Assembly: GCA_030770545.1 (NCBI GenBank) | Contig: CM061098.1 | Coordinates: 7,148,001-7,212,000, forward strand | Source: Macropodus opercularis | Lineage: Eukaryota; Chordata; Actinopteri; Anabantiformes; Osphronemidae | Length of the DNA: 64,000 bases | Direction: 5' to 3' | Shown: one piece after another, positions 11,431-24,800 of the stretch | Layout of the letters: every line of letters starts with the position of its first letter | Numbering within the stretch: position 1 is the first letter of the stretch | Made by a program: the position numbers and the translations under genes | Notes under the pieces: model-generated | Seen by the model: the letters and a program-made list of their open reading frames with translations, nothing else | Told to the model about the DNA's origin: nothing | The model's database searches: none

Positions 11431-14400
11431 GTAATTCACCTTCCTCACTGTTCAGGCCTAGGGAGCCCGGTGGGTGGGGAGGCTGGGATCCAATGAGTTG
11501 TAGTAAAGCGGAGCAGATTGTGTATCGGCAGAGGCGCTCGGTTTATGGAAGAGAAGTCAAATTGGGTATTCGCTGTTGACAGCGTAAGGGCAGCAGAACA
11601 GGACTGATCCAGTTCCACTGCACACACACGAGATGGTCTTCCTGTTTGGATTTGATGCAGATGACTAATGCTTATAGATTTAACACACCTAGTGTATGTC
11701 GTCAAAGGCTTTCGCTGATGCAGTCACCTCAGGCCAAAATACGATGCTGCTTTTATTCACCGAAGGAGCTCCGACATGCAGTTTGCCTGTATTTTAAGTT
11801 GTCTCCAAAGCTGATCTTGTAAGAAATCTTCTCAGAGATCGACTAATTAGGATTACGTCTCTTTAATTAAGGGTAGCTGAGGCAGAGGATGTGATCAAGT
11901 CTATCTATAGTACCCCCTCATTTATCAGTCTTCGTTCTTTATCAAGCCATTTTACTGCTAAACCCAACATAGTGAATATGGTGTTTGACGGGTTAGAGGA
12001 TCGGCGGTTATCTGTTTAAAAGGTCCCTGTCATACATGCCGCACAGTGTGAATGAAAGCGCCTCACTACGTGCTCTCCATTTTGTTTCTATTACCTCCGT
12101 TTATTTAAATGTATTTATAAATTACACTTAATAAAAGGTCAGGACAGCTCCAGAAGGCCAGTCTTTAATTAAGCAAGGTGCATGTATGTGAGCATGAGAG
12201 TGAGTGGGGGTGGGGGAAGGGAAGCTCGCTGAGCATGAGATTCAAGGAACGGCTCTTGCTTTGCATGAGTGTGTGTCTTTGTAGTCTCGTACTTGTGACA
12301 AGCGAAGACGCTGCGTCGTTTGTACTTCCTCCATTTATGTCTTATCGCCTTTTGAGCAAGGGACGGGGAGCAGTAGGAAGCGGCAAGGTGAGGCGAAGCG
12401 CTGGGGTAAAATGGAGGCTGAAATTTCAGTGGGAGAGTGGATGAGATCCCCTGAGCTGAGCCCACGTATGAGTCGTAACCTGGCTGATATGAGCACATCA
12501 CTCCAGCTGAGGACAGGTTTTAGCTTTGAGAAGGCAAATGAAGCTGCTCTTTCTCGGTTTAAAATCCCTCACAAGCCTTTTCATCATCAGCTGCATCCAC
12601 ACCAATCTGGCTCATTTTATGTTTCACACATTTGATGTGATTATGTAAGCATTTATTGCTTACATGGAGATTTTCTTCTTCTATATTCCCGCTGCTCATT
12701 CCTGGTGGGTTTATTCTATAATCAACTTAAAACTAAACACATTAATATCTGCGTTGTGGCTGTTGTAGGGACCTCACTGGACCATTGGATAATCCACTCT
12801 GTCTGTATCATGTAAATGTGCACACACACACACACATGCAGAAAATATCATGGCATTCATCAGCGATGGATGATGGGGCTGAGGGGAGGGGAGCGGTGAG
12901 AGCGGCAGTCAGTGGGGTGAAAATGCTAAGGCTGAAAAAGAGAGAAATAAGCCAATAAAGGCAGGCAGTGGGCCTGGAGAGGGGGAGGGGGTTATGTAAG
13001 AGGAGGCAGTTGGTGGTGCTGTCAGAAAGAGAAAGCAGGAGAGGCCCTGACACTGTGGACAAACATCTGTCCCTGCGTCTCTTCGCACGGGCATGGGAAT
13101 GGCCAGCGCCTGCTCCCGTTTCTCATACGACCAGGCTACAGCACAGCATGGATGCAGGTACACGCCCACCGCCGCCACGTCGCTTCCAGCTCGCCTCAGT
13201 CACTGTTGCTCGTGTGCACGCTCCCCCTCCCCCTCTACCTATGCACAGCCAGAGAGCAGGACGGCGGTGGCACACACCCAAAGCCGTGTCCTTCATGTAA
13301 GGCCGGTGTGTTTGGTGCGACAGACACGATAACCCTGCACCGTTGTTCACAGCGATCTGCGCTGGCTGTTTATAGTCAGATCATTGACATTTTTAAATGG
13401 CTCCTGTAGTCACGAGCACTCGCGAGGAAATCATTAGACACCACGAGACGCAACGCTGCCATATTAATTCCTTCCCTCTGTCATCTGTTTACCAAACAAT
13501 TGTGCTGCTTTTGTCGAGAGCTTGCTAGGTTAATTATGGTTGATTCCAGTTGGGATTATAAGAACATTCTTTAAAACAAGAGCTTTTGAATTTAAATCTG
13601 AGAAAAGTGAGAGACCTCAGTCTTGTGGGAGCTTCAGACAGAAAGCTCCCTCTTCCCCCCGCGGGCTCCAATCTGTCTTTGTGTGTTCTCCAACTCTGTG
13701 GCTATGATGAGCTTTAAATATTAATTGGATTTTACTTTATTTATTAACATCAAGATTTGGTCCAAAATGTTGTGCCAGACCTGTTGTTCATCACAGGTCT
13801 CTACAGTGTCACGGTTTGATTCTATGCACAGGCATGTGGCCGCCCGACTTTGAACCCTCCCATTGGTTATTACAACTCGCCCTGAAATGCGTGTGTGCCT
13901 TTCCCAGTGCTCATTGATTTATCAGTGTCATTGGTTTACATCTGTCTGATGAGATTTGGTTGGGTCAGATTTGATTTGTCATTCCTGTAACAACAGCCCA
14001 GAGAGTATTAACGGATGGGATTTCCATGTACTCCATGTCCAAATGTCTCGCGCTGGATCCCTTCACTGTGATCTTGAAAGTCTTCAGCTAAAACCTGGAA
14101 TCTTCTCATCAGATCAAGAGAGATTTATCTATGAGCTTGTCTCCGAGGGAAAAAAAAAAGGCAAAGCTGAATGTGATCTGGATGAAAGTGCAGTGAGCGC
14201 GTCCATACGTGTGCTTTAAATGCGTGAATGATGACGCTGACACGGATGCACTGTGGTTTCCATCACGCCTGCAGGTGCACTTTGCTGCATGATGTCATTG
14301 TGACACAACTTGCATACTGTACACCGAACGCACCGCCACACATCCAAGCGCCGGTATTTGTCTGTTCTTTTCTCTGACAGCAGACCAGGTTTCAAACTTG

Positions 14401-15860
14401 GGTTTTCCCCGCAGTGATGAGTAAAATAGGGTAAGAGGCTGAGGTCAGTTGAATGACAGATGGTCGGTTGAATAATACAGGTGACTTCTGCCTTCAAGAC
14501 AAATCCATAAGATGTAGTGGACGTCATGAATGTTGCTTAGCTAGAGGTCGGTTAGAGTTTAGAAGGATACTATCTCCACCTGAAAGTCTGAGGGGCAGGA
14601 AACCCTAATCTCAGGTTTTTCTCAGTTTGCACCTTATGCATTAGGACGGTGCCGGTGTCGCTCCCACTCCTTCGTCCGAGAACCCTGCTCCCTCTCGTGC
14701 TCTCCATGTTTCTCTCACCCCACTCACGCCAACAAGCATTTTTAAAATCCAGCAGGAGGCAAAACAGACTGACATAATATAATTACCGCAGCTCAAACCC
14801 TGTATTCATCTTAACAATGTGAACTGTGCCGCAAACGTTTCGTTATGTTTTACGCGTCATTTCATGCACATCCCCCGTTTCGAGCTGCAGCCTGTGAAAC
14901 GTCCATTTTTTAAGTTGAAGTCCTGCCGTAAGAAGCTGTTTGATGTGAAATCTGTGCACTGCTTGCATCGCACTTGTGTGTAACCATGCAGCCAAACGCT
15001 GGCTGATTCAGGCCAAAGGATGCTAAACAGGCGGCAGCTGCAGGAGATTTACGCTGCCTCCAGCTTTCTCAAGTTGCGCTCTGCTGTTTAGGAGACAGGA
15101 GATTAGGAGGAACAGATTAGGAGATTTACTTCTAATTTTGTTAGTTGTCACTTTATCAGTTGTTGGCAGAAAACGCACTCAACCAACTCCATCATTTCTT
15201 TAGGAAATCTTACACAGACTCTTGCTTGGTGCATATTTAATCAGAAGAAGCAAACTTGCAAGACATTATGATCAATACTTGCCATTACTTTCACTCTGTG
15301 CAGTGAAATTTTAAAACATATTACCACAATGAAATATATATATTTTAAATATTAGATACACTGCCTTTGTGTTACCTGAATGTCCTGCAAGGAAAAGATT
15401 TCGCCAACATCATAGAATCTGTAAAATTTCTTTGTAATCTTAATGACATTAGGTATTTTTCCAGCTCTAAGGTCCGTTACATGTATAACATCAGCCAGTG
15501 CAGCACAGTGAACATTCTTTCAAAATGGCTGTCTCTTGTTCTCTTGTCATTGTTTTAATGAAAGGGATAAATATTTATAGAGATAATGTACTTTTGGGTT
15601 AAAAGCAAATATGTTTTGTTTAGTCAAACAAATCATCTACATTTACAGATGCCGTTTAGGTGAAAATTACTTGAAACTGTTTCAGGAACAGATTTGTGAA
15701 ACGTCCCATTGGAGTTTGTTTTTTTCAGCTTTTCACTCAGCTTCAGTTCTGCATTTTACTGTTGTCATACAAATTCAGACACATAACTGAATTTTGTCTG
15801 TCTGCTTGCAAGCCCCCTACATTGTATCTAACCTCATGAGCTCGTCTGTCTCTTTCCAAG

Positions 15861-15894
<34 letters not shown>

Positions 15895-18800
15895 TACACA
15901 GATCTTTACTCAAAAACATAGTGCTTCTTAGTCATGAGGGTTATGGCTAAAGAGAAGATGGTGAAGCATGTGAAATGTACTATGAAACAAGGGAGACAAG
16001 GTGCACTGTAATATTTATGTGCACTTTGGCAAAAGTTAGCTTTTTATACGGTGTAAGAGCAGGGAGGGGCCGCTCGCTGGCGCTGACGACAGCATGCAGG
16101 GGGACACTGACAAGCCAGACTCCATTACCCTACACTTCCCGTGCAAGCTGTCGCACAGTAGCTTTACCTTTGCGTGGCGTCCACACAGCGGTTCTACAGT
16201 CATTGTTTCAACGTGGAGGTTGAAGTGCTGTGACTGGGTTCTGCCTTCATAGACTTCAGCGTAACGTTACAGGTGCCATAGCCTGAAGCTGCAAGTCTTG
16301 GGTTTGGGAGGCGCGTGTCCTGCAGCAGGCTGGGGCTGCCGTGCCCCTGTGATCCATATGGTCATTGTCAGGGTGCCTGCCACAGCTCATCCCCATTTAA
16401 GCTCGCCTGCTCCCCTCTCTGGCAGCCAGGGGAGGAGAGGAGAAAGGAGAGGGGAGGGGAAGGCTGTTTGCTTGTTTGCTTGCCTGCTTTGTTTTATTTA
16501 GGGGTTTTTGCTGATCACAGTAGCGACTGGCCTAGAAATGTGACTGTGCTGTGCAGGGCGGAGTGGACTCCTGAATCAGCGATGGAAGCGTCAGATTTTC
16601 TGTTAGAGAGAGAGAGAGAGGGGGACGCGAGGGACACAGAGCTTTTGATTGAGTGAGATGGCAGCGTTAAATGCTGCACCGCCGTTGTTAATGAAGAGGA
16701 TCAGACATCGGCGCGCGATGGATCGTATGTACAGATATGAAAGCGTTTTCTTTTTTAGCAACAGTGTGCTAGCATCCTCAGCAAGGGGCACCGGCTCCAT
16801 CACCCACATGCTGCCATGGAAGATGTGTCTGTCCAATCAATATCAGCGGAGAGCTGGTCCCAGAGCCTTCTGACTCCTCTTCATTTTTGTGGGGGTGTGT
16901 GGGTGCTTTCAACAGCGCTTGTGCTTTTATTGCTTTTATTCAACCGTCATGTCAGCTGTTATTTTGGTTACACTTTAGAATAAGGTACCGAACGGCTGAA
17001 TAAAGCACACACACAAAGCGAAGACAGACAAATAGCTTCCAATTAATTTCAGTTATAGAACAGTATCATACATGACCTGAAAGCAGATGATGAAAAATAC
17101 CACACACTTCCTGCTCAGATGTTTCACATTAAAAGCTTTTCCGTGGCTCAAAGGGCATGATCACATCACATTCAAGGCTGGCTTTTAAATTGAAACATCT
17201 ACAGAAAGAGTTTAATCAGTGACTCTGCATTTCAAATGATACGACTGGTAGAAATACCAGAACTAGCAGTAGTGGTAGTGTAGCTAAATATGTATTCATA
17301 TACATTCATGCGAGTCCACCAAGCACATTAGATGCTGGGCAGCTACCGGAGAAACTATGAACGAGGCTTCTTCAACGAAGACATTTTTACATGTCACAGG
17401 TGTAAATAATAACGAACAAACGATGGCTGAAATCCATGCAGCTGCTTCAGTTTCAGGGTCCTGCTATTGTTCGCTCTGGCTGCTGCTTAATAGGACACTT
17501 GAATTGAGCTGAGCCATTGTTCATTTTGTCCGTTTACACCTGTGCCTTTCTTACTTTGACAAGTCAACATGTGTGCTGTGAAAAAGGCCTGTTTAGGTGG
17601 GTTGGAACATTTTTATTTATTTATTTATATTAATATTGCTGCCAATACGATGCCTCGGTTTGGTGTTTCAATGACGGAAGTAATATTTTTTGTACAAAAC
17701 AAAATTGTCTGGTAACAGGGAACCAGTGCGTGAATGTGACAGTGTGAAATGCTGCTTGATGTTTGATCAGTTTTGACCAATTACCGACGCTGAATCGTAG
17801 CTTTGGTTGTGATCTTTAAGGTCAGTTTCTCATGTTCATGTCTAGGTTCTTTAGCTCTCACGAAGATCATTCGGAGCAGGTTCCAAACAATTTATGACAA
17901 AGACGATGCCCTTTGCTCACAATTTGAAATTAATCTAACACAGTACTTGTGTGCTAAATGTAATTTAGCCAGTTTGCCAATTGCAGGCCACACCACCAAC
18001 AAATCATGTTAAGCTGAAATAAAATCACAAACAAACTCTAGGGCATTGTTTTATTATCCTAAAGCTTTCCTAGTATTTTTTGTCCTTCACACACTATATT
18101 ACTATTAGACATCTAATTGTACAGCTGCTGATAAATAATCAAAGGGTTGCTTAGTGTTTGAGTATTTTATACTGAAAGAGTGTTTTCTCTACAGATTTTA
18201 TGAATTTGGCGCTTTGGGAGTGTGTGTGTACGTGTGTGTGCAGAGGACATTTGGCAAAGCACTGGATTTCTTACCATGTGTAGCAGCTCTGAGTGCCATC
18301 TCTGTCTAATGCATTATCCAAGCAGCCCTTCAGCCATTTGGTCTGGCCACGTGTGTGTGGGGGGGGTGGGGGGTTTGTTTTTCAGTGTTCTTCGTTTCTA
18401 TCATCCCCTCGCTGTCTTCCGCTGCCCGCCTCCTCCTCCTTTTGTAATTTTCATACATAGTATGAATCAAAGACTTCATTTTCAGGTGTAGCACACTCCG
18501 CAGGGCAGGAGCAGCAGCAAACAACTCCAGGCGTGTGCTTCAGTGTGATCAGTGTTTATTAAGATATCTACACGTAGAGCATTACAGGAGCACCACAGTG
18601 TCTTTGTGCATACAGAGATTGAACTGATTGCATTCATCATCAACAATAAATTAGCTCTAATTGTTGTAGAAAATAGATTTTGTTGGTAAAAATATATATT
18701 TATGCTTCAGCCCTTTTACTTTCAGCGCGTTGTTGTTATGTGACAGTATTGAGACACAGTATATTGTGACAGCATATGTTTAGCTCAGATGGACTTCCTG

Positions 18801-21800
18801 TTTTCCCCCCACTGGGCCGACAACATGAGAGGACAGCTAACATTGTCCAGACATATGGCTGCTGTATGTACACAGCCACAGGAACTTTAAACATATCTTT
18901 CTGTTTGATATTCGGCCGTTGAAAATCGACTCCATCGTTTGGCAAGAAACAGAAGCACGCCTCAATCTGACACAGGGAAAGCGATAAGTAGAGAGCCTGC
19001 CATCGTCCTGTCCCTGATATAAACAATAATCCCAGCTTAATATCATACATTTAATAGTACAGCTCTGTCTTGAAATTGCTTTTATGGATTTATTACTTTT
19101 TGTTTACCTTTGTTTATCCGCACGTTTGAGTTCGACCAAACCCAGATTCTTCCACATGTCGCTGCTTTTGTTTGTGTGCATTGTGCGTGTCTTCATGCTG
19201 GAGTTCGGGTTTGTGGTTTGCAGTCGTCTTGCCAGTGGTTTGGAATGCGGCAACCACTGGGGAGCATGATTGGCTGAGACAGCTGTCAGTCAAGCACATG
19301 CAGAGCACCCCACTAGGCAGTAGGTCTCAAAATCCCTGTAGGGCAAATATGGGTTTACTTAATAATTTCAGTTGAATTCATTCAAAATGAATTTTTTCAG
19401 CCTTAGATATCAGTTATAGCTTCTAGCAGCTGTTAGAGGAGCCTACACACAGGGAGACGCATTCAGCCACAGTGGCTGTTGATTGTACATTTAGTACATG
19501 GCTGATTGCTTATTCAGACGTCACACCTCATTACCAACTTTTTACATTTAAACCAGAATTTAAAGGGACGAGAATGTAAATAGAGACTGGATTTGCTGAT
19601 GCAATAAATGCTATGATTTGCTAATTTACTTCCCTCGTCCAACTTTGCAATAGAAATTCATTGCTGCTGAATCTGAGTTTGCTTTACACGTTCATACCTA
19701 CTTACCTCAGGAGATGCAGTTAGTGATGCCCATGGACACATTTGGCCCTTTTCCATCCCTGATGCAACCGTATGCACTCCACGCCATCGGCTGCTTCACA
19801 AGCTTGTGCGTCTTCATCCCGCGTCTGTTTGCTGCTGGGGAGCTTACAAGAACTAGCACAACTGACTAAATGTTCAGCTGTTGACATTCAGATACTGTTG
19901 AGTTGCTAAAACACGTGTGAGGAGTAGAAACGAATTGAAAGCTTCATCATATATTTTTTCCATGATGAGCTATTGTGAAATCAGACACTAATGTTTCTTC
20001 ATAGCCACAAAACTTGAATTTATTAAATTATCTGAACAAGGGTTGCATACAGTGCATGGTCCCCTGTGACTGGCATCAATTGGCTTGAAATGAAATCAAA
20101 ATGCTCGGCTCTGTGCTGAGAATGTCGAGGAAAGCAGTAGCGCGGAGCCCTCCCCCAATGTGAACAACTGAGTGTCTTCTCAGTCATGTCAGCCTGGGCT
20201 GTGATGCAAGAGAGGAAGGGACGCGTGGAACGAAGATCAGGAGAGAACAGAGGGAGGGACAGGCAAAGAAGAGGTGAATAAGACAAGAAGTGTGGTGTAA
20301 AGTGAGGGGTAGGAGCCAGTGAGGAGGAGGAAAGTAAAGCAGAGAGGAGCCGGTGCTCAGACTCAGCCCTGTGTTGCCATGGTGCAGGCTCCGTGAGTAG
20401 CTGTGCTGCTCCGCTAGCTAATTACCCACAGACTGCAGTGTTGATACGCAGGCGGGCAAAGCCTTCTGGATTTCCAGGAGCTTTTTTTGATTCCCGCACT
20501 GATGCACACAAATAAGTCAATGGACAATTTATGGCTTTACATGTGCAGAAATGTATCTGATAAGACAGCAGGAACAAAAAGCTAAAAATGTGTTGAACGG
20601 TTGTGATGATGAGCGTTGCTGCGTCAGCCAACCTGTACAAGAGACCAGCCCAGAGCTTCACTGTCGGCAGGCTGCCTCTGCTAACTGAGACCTGCAGATC
20701 TGCCTTGCTTATAAAACCAGATATGGGCCATTGTGGATTACTAAAATTTCTAATTATGTAATCAGCCAAATCCAAGCCCCGCATATGTTCACTAGAATGT
20801 CTCTGCAAGCCAGAGCTGTGGAGGGGATGGGGGTGAATGAGGTGAAAGATGTTCGGTCCACCTAGAACGCAATAAAATTAGCTTAATTTTGCACCACGAT
20901 CTAATTGTGTTGAGAAGGGGACCCCGTCGATCCATCCATCCAACCATTACGCTCACTCCCATTCTTGTTGCTGTCAGCCTGGACAGTTTGCCAGTGTGTC
21001 GCAGGGCTGACATACAGAGACAAGCAAACACAAATGAAAAGTGAGGTGTGCTTTAAAACGCTGCAGCAAACAAACACATCTTATATTCTTATATTTTCTA
21101 TTTTTTCGTCTTGCTGTGATTTATTTGCACACAAACACCGATTACGTGATAGAACTGGAAATCAAGTGCAGATGTTCTCCGTTATCCCACAAACACTTTA
21201 AAGGCAGACAAATCCTCAATGAACCTCCTGAAACACAACACAACTAACAGTACTCCTGAGTTTGTTAATTAAAATCGAAGGCACCTGATTTTATTCCAGC
21301 TTAACGATGCTGTGAAGAAGAGTTTAAAGTATTACATTACAGTTATTAAACGTTTTACTCTTTTTCTAAAAGTAATTGTTTATCTTCTACTCTGTCAGAA
21401 CAGTGGAGAAACTGCTATTTGTCCAGCAGACCAAGCTTGTTGTGCTTTTGACAGCCAGCTGGTAACATGTCTTTCATCACAGCAACCACGGTTAAATGTG
21501 TTACGGCATGTTTTCAGATCAGTGTCTGTGTCGTCTCTCCAGTCCAATAAACTTGTTGCTCTGATCTTGGCAGAGATGTGTCCTTCAGGGAGCAGTGCGT
21601 TGTGCCTGAATGCAACCTGAGGTGGGCAAAGAAGGAGGGCAAATCTGGGGTCGCGACAGGAGATTTGATTTGGCAACTGCCAAACGTGCCACAAACATTT
21701 AGAACAATGCCCTGTTTCTCTGATGTTTGGCGCTAAATATATCGGCATATGGATAAATGTGCTCATGTATTCGTAAGTATCACAGGGAAACTAGAGGCAC

Positions 21801-24800
21801 GGCTTTTGTTTTCGTTGCCTCGCCCGTTGTCCTACTTACTGTAATACTTCATCACTTTTAACACCTACACTTATTGTGAGCCAAAACTCAGGCAAGGGTA
21901 GTGAAAGAAGATACGTGAATGTGTGGGTGCTGCCGAGCAAAGCTTATAGAACAGCATGAAACCTCAACCGTGACAGGAGGAGCTCTGCTGCTGTGTGTAG
22001 AGAGGCTGAGCCGCTCCGGAGGTGGGGACACAGGGTTCTTCTGTAAATTCTGTAAATATTATATCATGTATTTACTGTTGGCAGCTTTATCACTGTCCTC
22101 CCATTTTACATTTAAGTGAAATAAAATGTTTGAGTAATGGCATGATGTGTAAAAGGCAGGTAACGCACAGTTTTATCTATTTTATTATCATTATTTTCAC
22201 AATAAAGCCTCAGTTGTGTTTAAGTACCGTTGTATTTTTAGGAGAGAGTGCTTGCAACATTGCAGAGCCTACGAAGCAAAATCACAGTCCAGTGATCCCA
22301 GTGAGAAGGAAAGAAAATCTCAAATTGGAAAGCTCTTATTGCAGCTCAGAAGATTGTGTACTAGCGGGTTTTGGATAGGATTGAGAAAAATGATGGGAAC
22401 GAGAGTGAATCAGGGCAGAGGGATGGCTCATCCTGAAAGGTGTGTTTTCAGAAGGGTAATTTTTATGTGGATGTTTTTTTTATCTGCAGTGAGTAGGTTT
22501 GAAATTTAGGTGAGAGGTCAGACCGATGGAGGCAGCTTGACATCAGCGCATCACTGAAATCAGAACTCTGGTGCGGTCCTCCTCATTTCATATGTTTTAT
22601 ATGAGGTGATGACCAAAACTGACGTGTGAGCCACAGTTTGTCACGTCCCCTCCATCCATCCATTCGTCCGTCCGTCTGTCCGTCCGTCCATTAGGGCCAG
22701 GTTGCAGGAGCAACAGTGTAAACAAACTCAGTCTTGAACCTTCTTTCACTTAAAAAGAACATGTGTAAAAAATGTGTTAAGCTAAGTGGAAATATGGAAA
22801 CAACTAACCAGCCCACAGAAGCCTGTGAAATATAATAATAATTTTGTCTCGTTAGTTCAATCCAGGCACAAAGGTGTAAACACAACAATTAGAATTTATA
22901 GCATCTCTATTTGCTACATGTGCTGCATGATCTCTTTGCTGCATGTCTTCCTCTAAGATACAGCAGATTTAAACTTTTCATAGAAAGAGAAATAATGCGT
23001 GTTATTCATCTCCTCGTCTGCTCTTCCACATACTTCATCCAGTTATGAAGTAAGTCCTTGTTGTCTATTTGTAGTCTGATAAAAAATGTATGGAAATGTA
23101 TATAGATCCATACCTTGATGATTTATTAAGAGGTTATTGGCTGATTTCATAGTCACACCTCCTAATGTCAGACTAAGGCTGTTGCCGCAGCAACACCATC
23201 TGCATCGCTACAGCGTCACACACACGTTACACACTCGAACCGGAAAACTGAGATGAATTCAAACAAATGAACACTGCAACAACACCACAGCAGCTTTCTA
23301 ATACCCCTGAAAGCATTAAAATGGCAGCACTCTCCTGTGTGTGTGCGGTTGTGTGCCGTCGCCGGTACTCAGTGCAGGATCCAAAACACCAGAGAGGAAC
23401 AAGCTTAGCAGCTCTCTCAGCTTAGCAACAAGGGGTAGCAACTAGTCAAGAGCTGTGAGGTAACATGCGGCAGTGACCTCTGATGCAGGGGAAGCAGAGG
23501 GGGTGGGATTACGTGAAGCACTGATGACACTCACACATGACGGGCTTCCTTTATCACAGAGCCTGGTCCACAGAACATGTGGCAAATCCCACCATAGCTG
23601 TTACTTTGTGACCGAGCCTCCTGTTGTTTGCTGTGTGATTGTGAGACCAGTAATACGAGAGTAACGATCAAACACTGTACCTGGAGAAAACCACTAAGAG
23701 TGATATGGGTTGTGATTAACCGTGGTTATAAACGAACTCATCAGCAGGAATAACCCAATATAACGATTAGTGTGATCACGTAGTTCTTTGGACGTCATGA
23801 CAGGTGTTGCTCAGTTCTAGTTCAAGTGTCAAAGGAAAAACATCCACACAAGCCTGATCCACTGACAGCAAACTAGTGGAAGGTTTTCTCAAGGAACACT
23901 GATGAATATTTGTCACACTAAGTGCTTTTCCCTCTGTGGCTGTACTTGTGAAGGTCAAAATAGCCAGCGCTCATTTGGAGCTGCTCAGCATGGCAGAGAG
24001 GTAAGCCAGAGCATGCTTTTATAATATTACATAAAGATGAGGAGGGAGCGACGCTGACAGCTGTGACGGACTATTAATTATGGTTTCGTGAATGTGCGTC
24101 TGTGCTGTGTGTTGGGAGGCTTCGGGAGGGGGGGGGGGTAACAGTCACAATTCTCAATCATAGATGTCAAATCAGAAAACTCTGAGCTTTAATGGGGCCG
24201 TTTTATGGGTGAACTAATTAATTTCCTAGTGACTGCCTCATTGAAATGAATGCCTGAATTCAGCTGGCGTTGTAGCAGGGGAGAAGGCACAGTTGACCTT
24301 TACCGATGTGGAATTTCCTTTATTACACCTCATTATTCCACCTTTGTCCCGGACAAAGGAGGCAACGTTGACTTTCGACGGAGTCCGAGAGTAAAACATC
24401 TCCTGCTGTCATGCGTTCATCCTTATGTCACTTCTCCTCTCACCTTGCCTCCTTCCCTCCGGCTCAGGGGCCACGGCGTGAATGAGATGTTGGGTGCATG
24501 GTAATTGAGTCGGTATTGATTGGACTGCAGAGTGGGCCTATAAGAGGCCAATGAGAAGCGGAGGATCAGAGCAACAACACTCGCTGCATCTCTCATCCCA
24601 CATTCAGCAGGGAAACGCGTTACCGCTTGAGGCACTAGAAAACAAAGGGACATTATGGTTTTAGATAACGACAGCATGTCATAGCACACCTTGTTTTCCT
24701 CTTAGTATCGACGTGAGATCCAAGAAGAGCTTAGTGGGGACTGACTGGGTCCATGTAAACAGGAGCTGACTGTCATATTTTACCGCCACGTCTGAGAGGA

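Noticed and set aside
16655..16873. Possible alternative dlg3 first exon starting MAALNAAPPLLMKRI
   Set aside because: A GTATGT donor-like site ends it in phase 1, which does not fit the phase-0 start of the next dlg3 exons, and the peptide matches no DLG N-terminus.
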